A stretch of DNA of 19,315 nt from an uncultured Steroidobacter sp. (GTDB lineage Bacteria > Pseudomonadota > Gammaproteobacteria > Steroidobacterales > Steroidobacteraceae). The notes beneath the pieces were generated by a model, which saw only the letters and a list, made by a program, of their open reading frames with translations, did not search any database and had not been told where the DNA came from. This document shows positions 8,899-14,737 of this stretch, in pieces (within the stretch, counting starts at the first letter, position 1; the number at the start of each line of letters is the position of its first letter). The stretch spans positions 1 to 19,315 of the forward strand of contig CAMLEO010000112.1 of NCBI GenBank assembly GCA_946478975.1, in the 5' to 3' direction. The translations under genes and the position numbers were made by a program.

Positions 8899-9591
8899 TC
8901 AGGACTCGTTGGGCTTTTTCGCATCCGGCTTGGGCATTTCCACCAGCGCTTCGACCTGCAGGCGCGGCTGCCCGAGCGTCAGCTGATTCGGCGAGCATTG
9001 CAGATCGTCGTCGGTGACGCGCACCGCCAGCTTCGGCAGCACCTTTCGCTGCAATTCCTCGATCAACTCGCAATCGCCCGGCTCCAGCGCCAGCCGGCCG
9101 CGTGTCAGCGACACCTTGCGCCATTGCGCAGGAAATTCGTCGAGGCTGTCGACCGGGTTGGTGCTCTTGCCGCCCTTCACGCGATCCGTCAGCTCGCGCA
9201 CGCTCTTGGTCTTGTCACGCTCGGCATAAGCTTCCGGCGTCGCTTCCACCGGACTTGCGACTTTCATGATCACTCGCGGCATGCGTGCGACCGACGACGG
9301 ACAATCGGCCGAGCGCACTCGCACGTCCGCATGCACGCCGAGCGCCCGCATCACGCGCTCGATTTTTCCTTCCAGCCCGGTGCACGAATAGAACGTGGTG
9401 AAACTCTGGAAATAGAACGCGATTTCCTGATGTTTCCAGATCGCCTGCACGGTCGCAGGCCCGGCGTCGGGCGCCGGTGACGCCTGCTGGGCTGGCTCCT
9501 GGCCTGGCTCCTGGGCCAACGCAAGCGGCATCCCTGCGAGCAGCGTCAGCCACAAGGCCGATGCTCTCGCGATGCATTGACGGAACGTCAT
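8899..9591 (-). CDS. Hypothetical secreted protein with four cysteines
   Basis: I do not recognise a family. The 230-aa product starts with a clear signal peptide (residues 1-26, ALWLTLLAGMPLALA then Q), so it is probably periplasmic. A short QEPGQEPAQQ stretch follows, encoded by a 12-bp tandem duplication, then a globular mixed alpha/beta region. The mature part has four cysteines (C70, C97, C174, C199), consistent with two disulfides. A motif such as FYSCTGLEGKIERVMRALG is notable, and the C-terminal half has acidic and basic alternation with a K/P-rich tail. ATG 9591 has a GGAGG Shine-Dalgarno nine bases upstream. The frame remains open to 10254, but this would lack a signal peptide and overlap the dioxygenase gene. 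It is divergent from the kynurenine operon and convergent with apaH; neither neighbour suggests a role. Confidence 0.8.
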   Translation of the reverse strand: MTFRQCIARASALWLTLLAGMPLALAQEPGQEPAQQASPAPDAGPATVQAIWKHQEIAFYFQSFTTFYSCTGLEGKIERVMRALGVHADVRVRSADCPSSVARMPRVIMKVASPVEATPEAYAERDKTKSVRELTDRVKGGKSTNPVDSLDEFPAQWRKVSLTRGRLALEPGDCELIEELQRKVLPKLAVRVTDDDLQCSPNQLTLGQPRLQVEALVEMPKPDAKKPNES

Positions 9592-9662
9592 GAGCGGTGT
9601 CCTCCGCGGTGATCCCAAGCATGGTCCGGCGGGGGCCGGGACGCAAGCGACCGCGCAACCTG

Positions 9663-9681
9663 TATACTGCCGGCCACGGAG
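9663..9681 (+). promoter_or_regulatory. Putative -10 and ribosome binding site of the kynurenine operon
   Basis: TATACT at 9663-9668 is a good -10, and GGAG at 9678-9681 sits six bases before ATG 9688. No clear -35 is visible; the upstream segment is very GC-rich. It includes a short CCGGC-GGGG-GCCGG inverted repeat (9626-9639) that could be an operator or simply composition. The 96-bp gap also carries the start signals of the divergent hypothetical gene. Inferred from sequence. Confidence 0.45.
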
Positions 9682-9687
9682 AACTGT

Positions 9688-10200
9688 ATGAACGCGCTGA
9701 AAGCCTTCAATTTTCGCGAATGGATCGACCGCAATCGCGAGTACCTCAAGCCGCCGGTGAACAATCGGCTGGTGTTCCGCGAGTCCGAATTCATCATCAT
9801 GGTGGTCGGCGGGCCGAACTCCCGCAGCGACTATCACGAAGATCCCGGCGAGGAATTTTTCTATCAGCTGGAAGGCGACATGACGCTGCGGACCATGCAG
9901 GACGGCGCGCGTGTCGACATTCCGATCCGCGAAGGCGAGATTCTGCTGCTGCCGCCGCGTGTGCCCCATTCGCCGCAGCGCTATGCGGACACCGTCGGCC
10001 TGGTGATCGAACGCAAGCGCCGGCCCGAAGAGCAGGATGGATTCCTGTGGTACTGCGAGCATTGCCAGTACCCGCTGCATGCCGAATACCTGCACCTCAC
10101 CGACATCGAAAAACAATTGCCGCCGGTGTTCGATCGTTTTTATAACTCGCTGCAGCTTCGCACCTGCCAGGCCTGCGGCGCCGTCGCGCACAAGCGCTGA
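9688..10200 (+). CDS. nbaC: 3-hydroxyanthranilate 3,4-dioxygenase
   Basis: A 170-aa cupin dioxygenase (HAAO) that opens the ring of 3-hydroxyanthranilate to 2-amino-3-carboxymuconate semialdehyde, which cyclises spontaneously to quinolinate. Iron ligands of the cupin motifs are visible: H50 and E56 in DYHEDPGEEFFYQ and H94 in RVPHSPQ. The C-terminal rubredoxin-like iron site of the bacterial enzyme is present as two CxxC pairs, C123/C126 (WYCEHC) and C160/C163 (TCQACG). Length and both metal sites match the well-studied Cupriavidus enzyme. It is the first gene of the operon, 14 bp before the formamidase-like gene. The bacterial degradation symbol nbaC is used; haaO would be equally valid. Confidence 0.95.
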   Translation: MNALKAFNFREWIDRNREYLKPPVNNRLVFRESEFIIMVVGGPNSRSDYHEDPGEEFFYQLEGDMTLRTMQDGARVDIPIREGEILLLPPRVPHSPQRYADTVGLVIERKRRPEEQDGFLWYCEHCQYPLHAEYLHLTDIEKQLPPVFDRFYNSLQLRTCQACGAVAHKR

Positions 10201-10214
10201 ACGCGTCGCATGCG

Positions 10215-11036
10215 ATGAGCGAAGCTCGACGGTCGAAGCTTGGCAAACTCGCACTCGCGCTGGAGATCGGCGGGCGGAAGTGGGCCATTGCCGAGGATGG
10301 CCCGGGGCACGATATTTCTATTCCACTGCGCTTCAACGCCGCCCAGCCGACATTCTTCGGTGCGGCGGCCGCGAGCGAACAGCCGCTCGCGGCCGGCTCA
10401 TTCGTCGGCGACGTGCGCCAGGGCGGCAGCTGCAACTGTTCGATCCACACGTTCGTCCCACATTGCAACGGCACTCACACCGAGTGCGTCGGCCACATCA
10501 CGCGCGAGCGCATGAGCGTTCGCAACCTGGCCGTGCATCACTTGAGCGCGGCGTTGTTGATCACAATCGAGCCGCAGCCGTTGGATGGCGATCGAGTGAT
10601 TACTCGCGAGGCGCTGCAGCTGGCTGTTGAGCCGCATCGACTCGCCGACTATCACGCGCTGGTCGTGAGAACGTCGCCGAACGACGAATCGAAGCTCACA
10701 CGAAACTACGACGCCGATCCCCCGCCGCCCTATTTCACAACTGAGGCGATGAGCTGGATCGTGGAGCACGACATCGAAACGCTGGTCGTAGACCTGCCTT
10801 CGATCGATCGTGCGCAGGACGGCGGCCGCCTGGCTGCCCATCGAATTTTCTGGGGCGTGCCGCAGGGAGGCACCTCGGGCGCACTGGCGACCCGGGCGCA
10901 TGCGACCATCACTGAAATGGCGTTCATTCCCAACGCCGTCGCCGACGGACCGTACCTGCTCAATCTGCAGGTGCCGCCGTTCATGAGCGATGCCGCGCCC
11001 AGCCGCCCTATTTTGTTGCCGTTGACGCCTGCATGA
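10215..11036 (+). CDS. Cyclase-family metal hydrolase, probable kynurenine formamidase
   Basis: A 273-aa protein of the cyclase/KynB superfamily (PF04199-like). Its metal-binding region reads HCNGTHTECVGH (H83, H88, E90, H94). Canonical KynB has HxGTHxDxPxH, so this protein has one extra residue before GTH and a glutamate in place of the aspartate. It is also longer than typical KynB (about 210 aa). Function is inferred from position: it lies between 3-hydroxyanthranilate dioxygenase and kynureninase and overlaps kynU by ATGA. The one step of the pathway otherwise unassigned in this operon is hydrolysis of N-formylkynurenine to kynurenine. A different hydrolytic role on another pathway intermediate cannot be excluded. 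It appears cytoplasmic, with no signal peptide. Confidence 0.75.
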   Translation: MSEARRSKLGKLALALEIGGRKWAIAEDGPGHDISIPLRFNAAQPTFFGAAAASEQPLAAGSFVGDVRQGGSCNCSIHTFVPHCNGTHTECVGHITRERMSVRNLAVHHLSAALLITIEPQPLDGDRVITREALQLAVEPHRLADYHALVVRTSPNDESKLTRNYDADPPPPYFTTEAMSWIVEHDIETLVVDLPSIDRAQDGGRLAAHRIFWGVPQGGTSGALATRAHATITEMAFIPNAVADGPYLLNLQVPPFMSDAAPSRPILLPLTPA

Positions 11037-12307
11037 ACATTTCCGTCGAGCGCGCCGAAGCCGAACAAAAAGATGCGGGCGATAAACTCGCCCCGTATCG
11101 CGCCAGCTTCTTTATCCCGCCGCGTGAAGACGGCACCGATTCGATTTATCTCTGCGGCCATTCGTTGGGACTGCAGCCGCGCGGCGTCGCTCGCATCTTC
11201 AACGAGGAGTTGGAGCATTGGGCCGAGCTCGGCGTCGAAGGTCACTTCGCCTCCTCGCGACCGTGGCTGCCGTATCACGAGCAGCTGACCGGCTCGTTGG
11301 CGAAGCTCACCGGCGCGCTGCCCACTGAAGTCGTGGCGATGAATTCGCTGACGGTGAACCTGCACCTGATGCTGGCGAGCTTCTATCGGCCGACTCAGGA
11401 GCGGAATGCCATCGTGATCGAGAAGCGCGCGTTCTCGTCCGATCAATACGCGGTCGAATCGCAGATCCGGCATCACGGCTTCGATCCTCACACCGCACTG
11501 ATCGAAGTCGGCCCACGCGAAGGCGAAGACACTCTGCGCACTGAAGATATCTGCGCAGTGATCGAGCGCGAGGGAGCGAGAATCGCAACTGTCATGCTCG
11601 GCGGCGTGCAATACCTCACCGGTCAGCGCTTCGATATGGAAGCAATTGCCCGCTGCGCACGCAAGCACGGTTGTATGGTCGGCTTCGATCTGGCCCACGC
11701 CATCGGCAACGTTCCATTGCGGCTGCATGATTGGGGCGTCGACTTCGCCGTCTGGTGCAGCTACAAATATTTGAATGCCGGCCCCGGCGCGATCGGCGGT
11801 TGCTTCGTGCACGATCGTTACATCCGTTCGCCGGACGTTCCTCGCCTCGCCGGATGGTGGGGCCACGACAAATCCACGCGCTTCGAGATGCCCGCCGCGT
11901 TCCGTCCCATTGCGACGGCGGAAGGTTGGCAGTTATCGAATCCATCCATCTTCGCCGCCTCTCCCCTGCTCGCCTCGCTGCCGATGTTCGACGCCGCGGG
12001 CATGGATCAGCTGCGTGCAAAATCGGTGCAGCTGACGGGCTACTTGGAATCTCTACTCCAGGCGCGCGTTAACGATCAGCTGAGCATCATCACGCCCAAG
12101 GATCCGGAAATGCGTGGCTGTCAGCTGTCGCTGCGGCTGCATCGCTCGCCGGTGGCAGCTCGTGCCGCGTTCGATGCGTTAGCCAAACGAGGCGTGATCT
12201 GCGACTGGCGCGAGCCTGACATCATCCGCGTCGCGCCGGTGCCGCTCTACAACTCCTTTGTGGATGTTTGGGAGTTCGTCGCCGCGTTGGAGCAGGCGCT
12301 GCAATGA
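11033..12307 (+). CDS. kynU: Kynureninase
   Basis: A 424-aa PLP-dependent fold-type I enzyme that cleaves kynurenine or 3-hydroxykynurenine to (3-hydroxy)anthranilate and alanine. The PLP-binding lysine is K245 in CSYKYLNAGPG and the pyridine-nitrogen aspartate is D219 in GFDLAHAIG; both sequences are hallmark kynureninase motifs. Other conserved blocks are YLCGHSLGLQP near the N-terminus, SRPWLPYHEQ, GWWGHDKSTRFEM and the C-terminal RVAPVPLYNSF. Length is typical. The start overlaps the upstream stop (ATGA) and the stop overlaps the kmo start (ATGA), so translational coupling is likely. With kmo downstream, the physiological substrate is probably 3-hydroxykynurenine. Confidence 0.96.
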   Translation: MNISVERAEAEQKDAGDKLAPYRASFFIPPREDGTDSIYLCGHSLGLQPRGVARIFNEELEHWAELGVEGHFASSRPWLPYHEQLTGSLAKLTGALPTEVVAMNSLTVNLHLMLASFYRPTQERNAIVIEKRAFSSDQYAVESQIRHHGFDPHTALIEVGPREGEDTLRTEDICAVIEREGARIATVMLGGVQYLTGQRFDMEAIARCARKHGCMVGFDLAHAIGNVPLRLHDWGVDFAVWCSYKYLNAGPGAIGGCFVHDRYIRSPDVPRLAGWWGHDKSTRFEMPAAFRPIATAEGWQLSNPSIFAASPLLASLPMFDAAGMDQLRAKSVQLTGYLESLLQARVNDQLSIITPKDPEMRGCQLSLRLHRSPVAARAAFDALAKRGVICDWREPDIIRVAPVPLYNSFVDVWEFVAALEQALQ

Positions 12308-13668
12308 AACGCACGGCGGACAACACGGTTACCATCGTCGGCGCGGGTTTGTCCGGGGCGCTGCTGGCGATTCTGATGGCGCGTCGTGGTCACCGCGTGC
12401 GGCTGTACGAACGACAGCAGGATATGCGTCGGATCGCGGTCGATGCTGGACGTTCCATCAATCTCGCGCTGGCCGCTCGCGGCATTCGAGCGCTGGAACT
12501 GGCCGGCGTGATGGATGAAGTGCGGCCGCTGTTGATCCCGATGCCCGGACGCATGCTCCACGACTTGAGCGGCAAACTCACGTTCGTGCCCTATGGGCAG
12601 CGTCCGGAAGAAGTCATCTATTCCGTCTCGCGCCCGGGCCTGAATTGCATCCTGCTCGATGCGGCCGAACGCGCCGGAGTCGAGGTGTTGTTTCATCGCT
12701 CCTCCATCGGCGCGGATTTCAAACGTCATCGCGTGCTGTTTCGCGATGAAAACACGCAACAGGTCGAAGAATGTGACATGCATCGAGTGTTCGGCACCGA
12801 CGGTGCCGGCTCCGTGCTGCGCCGGGCGATGGTCGAGCAACTCAACATCGCTTGCACCGAGGAGTTGCTGGAACACGGTTATAAAGAGCTGACGCTTCCG
12901 GCCTTGCCTGATGGTGAAGCGCGCATCGACAAACATGCGCTGCACATCTGGCCTCGCGGCGGCTTCATGCTGATCGCGCTGCCTAACATTGATGGCACGT
13001 TCACCATGACGTTGTTTCTGGCGATGACGGGGCCGGAGAGTTTCGAGACACTCACGACGCCGGCCGCCATCGAAGCGTTCTTCTCTCGTCACTTTCCCGA
13101 AGTGCCGCAGCTGATGCCGGAGCTCGCTGCCGAGTTTCTGCGGCACCCGACCGGCATCATGGGCACGGTTCGCAGCCAGCAATGGTCCGTCGCGGATCGG
13201 ATGCTGCTCGTCGGCGACGCCGCGCACGCGATTACGCCGTTTCATGGCCAGGGCATGAATTGTTGTTTCGAAGACTGCCGCGAGCTCGACGAGTTCCTGC
13301 TCCGGAGCACGGATTGGTCGCAATCGTTTCAAGACTTCGAAGCGTCGCGTCGGCCGAACACCAATGCCATTGCTGACATGGCGCTGGAGAATTATCTGGA
13401 GATGCGAGACACGGTGCGTGACCCGAAGTTTCATCTCCACAAGGCGCTGTCGCTGGAGCTGGAGCGCCGTCATCCGCAACGTTTCGTGCCCCGATATTCC
13501 ATGGTCATGTTCCGGGACAACATTCCGTACGCCGTTGCGTACGAACGCGGCCGCCTCCAGGAACAAATCCTCCACGCCCTCACGACCGAGGCCGACACTC
13601 TCGCCGCCGTCGATTTCACCGCCGCCGCGCGCATGATTGAGCAGCGCCTGCCGCCGCTATCGAATTAA
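12304..13668 (+). CDS. kmo: Kynurenine 3-monooxygenase
   Basis: A 454-aa FAD-dependent aromatic hydroxylase that converts L-kynurenine to 3-hydroxykynurenine with NADPH and oxygen. The N-terminal dinucleotide-binding loop is GAGLSG (residues 13-18) after strand VTIV. The second FAD motif is LLVGDAAHAITPFHGQGMN (D305, H308), where the FHGQGMN end is typical of KMO (FxGQGMN). Other family blocks are GRSINLALAARGIRAL and YSVSRPGLNCILLDAA. ATG 12304, overlapping the kynU stop as ATGA, is preferred over an in-frame start 36 bp upstream. It is the last gene of the tight operon. The enzyme is common in Xanthomonadales and some Bacteroidetes that make NAD from tryptophan. Confidence 0.96.
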   Translation: MKRTADNTVTIVGAGLSGALLAILMARRGHRVRLYERQQDMRRIAVDAGRSINLALAARGIRALELAGVMDEVRPLLIPMPGRMLHDLSGKLTFVPYGQRPEEVIYSVSRPGLNCILLDAAERAGVEVLFHRSSIGADFKRHRVLFRDENTQQVEECDMHRVFGTDGAGSVLRRAMVEQLNIACTEELLEHGYKELTLPALPDGEARIDKHALHIWPRGGFMLIALPNIDGTFTMTLFLAMTGPESFETLTTPAAIEAFFSRHFPEVPQLMPELAAEFLRHPTGIMGTVRSQQWSVADRMLLVGDAAHAITPFHGQGMNCCFEDCRELDEFLLRSTDWSQSFQDFEASRRPNTNAIADMALENYLEMRDTVRDPKFHLHKALSLELERRHPQRFVPRYSMVMFRDNIPYAVAYERGRLQEQILHALTTEADTLAAVDFTAAARMIEQRLPPLSN

Positions 13669-13698
13669 CTGCGACGCCTGGGATACCTGGGGGCATCT

Positions 13699-13716
13699 GT
13701 GCCGCTCTCACGGCAC
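13699..13716 (+). other. Short hairpin in the kmo-phzF gap
   Basis: GTGCCG (13699-13704) and CGGCAC (13711-13716) form a perfect 6-bp stem with a CTCTCA loop, 30 bp after the kmo stop. There is no T-run after it, so it is a weak candidate for a terminator or a processing site. The rest of the 121-bp gap contains a TATAAA at 13749-13754 that may be a -10 for the PhzF-family gene; no convincing -35 is seen. Confidence 0.35.
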
Positions 13717-13789
13717 CAGACTGTGCATTTACTGCAAGCTCAGCGAGCTATAAAACAAGCGACACAACGCATCGCCCGCGAGACACCCC

Positions 13790-14635
13790 ATGGCAACGCT
13801 GAAGTTCCGCATCGTCAACGTCTTCACCTTTGAAGGCGGCCGCTTGACCGGCAATCCGCTGTGCGTGTTCGAGAACGCCGCGGGGCTGGACAGCAAGGCG
13901 ATGCAGGCCCTGGCGCGTCAGTTCAATTTATCTGAAACGACGTTTATCTCTGCTTCGAGCACCGCCAACGCTCACGTTCGCATCTTCACGCCGAGCTACG
14001 AAATGCCGTTCGCCGGGCACCCAACCTTAGGCACTGCTTTCGTCTGTCGCGCGCTCGGCCTCGGTGGCGACGAGCTGAAGCTGGAAATGAAGGCCGGCAT
14101 CATTCCCGTCGAAGCACGAGGCGATCGCTGGACGCTGCAAGCGAACTCACCGACGTGGCGCGAATGCGATGCGTCCCGCGCCACGCTGGCCAGCATGCTC
14201 GGCCTCAACATCGAAGACATCGGCCAGCGTCCGCTGTGGGTCAAAGCTGGCAAAGAACAATTGATCATCCCACTCACCAGCGAAGGCGCCGTCCGACGCG
14301 CAGCGCCCCGACCGGATGAATTCTCCAAGGTGAAGAGCGAAGACGGCCACAGCATGGCCTATATCTTTGCGCCGCCCGCCAACGGCCGAACCCTCGCGCG
14401 ATTTTTCTTCCCCGACGGCGCAGCCATTCTCGAAGACCCGGCCACGGGCTCGGCAACGGCGAACTTCGGCGGCTGGCAGGTCGCAACCGAGCAATCTTTG
14501 CCGTGCAAATTGGAAATCTCGCAGGGTGAATACGTCGCGCGCCCGTCGACCCTGTTCCTGCACGTGGACGCGCAACGACGCATCTTCGTCAGCGGCGATG
14601 TGGTCGAAATTGCACGCGGCACACTCGACTTGTAA
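13790..14635 (+). CDS. PhzF-family isomerase
   Basis: A 281-aa protein of the PhzF/diaminopimelate-epimerase-like fold. The N-terminal block VNVFTFEGGRLTGNPLCVF and LSETTF contain the expected catalytic glutamate (E49, equivalent to E45 of PhzF). The second-lobe block EDPATGSA (215-222) is the other family signature. PhzF itself isomerises trans-2,3-dihydro-3-hydroxyanthranilate in phenazine synthesis, but most family members have unknown substrates, and no other phenazine genes are present. The gene follows kmo by 121 bp on the same strand. Because the operon makes 3-hydroxyanthranilate, a related substrate is tempting but unproven; the gap and possible own promoter argue it may be independent. 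Confidence 0.88.
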   Translation: MATLKFRIVNVFTFEGGRLTGNPLCVFENAAGLDSKAMQALARQFNLSETTFISASSTANAHVRIFTPSYEMPFAGHPTLGTAFVCRALGLGGDELKLEMKAGIIPVEARGDRWTLQANSPTWRECDASRATLASMLGLNIEDIGQRPLWVKAGKEQLIIPLTSEGAVRRAAPRPDEFSKVKSEDGHSMAYIFAPPANGRTLARFFFPDGAAILEDPATGSATANFGGWQVATEQSLPCKLEISQGEYVARPSTLFLHVDAQRRIFVSGDVVEIARGTLDL

Positions 14636-14688
14636 CCGTTGAATAAAAAAAGCGGCTCTAAGATGTCTTGCGGATAGCCAGCGCGGGC

Positions 14689-14737
14689 GCGCACCCCTAA
14701 GGTCAACTCCCTATTTCTTCGGGAGCCTTGGGTGCGC
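14689..14737 (+). promoter_or_regulatory. Nested hairpin covering the bcsB ribosome binding site and start
   Basis: GCGCACCC (14689-14696) pairs with GGGTGCGC (14730-14737), AAGG (14699-14702) with CCTT (14726-14729), and CTCCC (14707-14711) with GGGAG (14721-14725). This makes 17 base pairs with small bulges and a 9-nt loop. GGGAG is the Shine-Dalgarno sequence, six bases from GTG 14732, and the GTG itself lies in the outer stem. A competing helix is possible between CCAGCGC (14678-14684) and GCGCTGG (14734-14740). No T-run follows, so it is not an ordinary terminator. Control of bcsB translation is an inference. Confidence 0.55.

Noticed and set aside
9592..10254. Upstream extension of the hypothetical secreted protein gene
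   Set aside because: It would overlap the dioxygenase gene fully and bury the signal peptide inside the protein; ATG 9591 has a good Shine-Dalgarno.
12247..13575. Minus-strand open frame of about 440 codons opposite kmo
   Set aside because: KMO motifs are clear on the plus strand; the antisense translation has no motif.
14636..14731. c-di-GMP riboswitch upstream of bcsB
   Set aside because: I looked for the conserved GEMM-type segments and did not see them; the leader is short and dominated by one hairpin.
14689..14737. Intrinsic terminator of the PhzF-family gene
   Set aside because: The stem is strong but no T-run follows and it includes the bcsB start codon.
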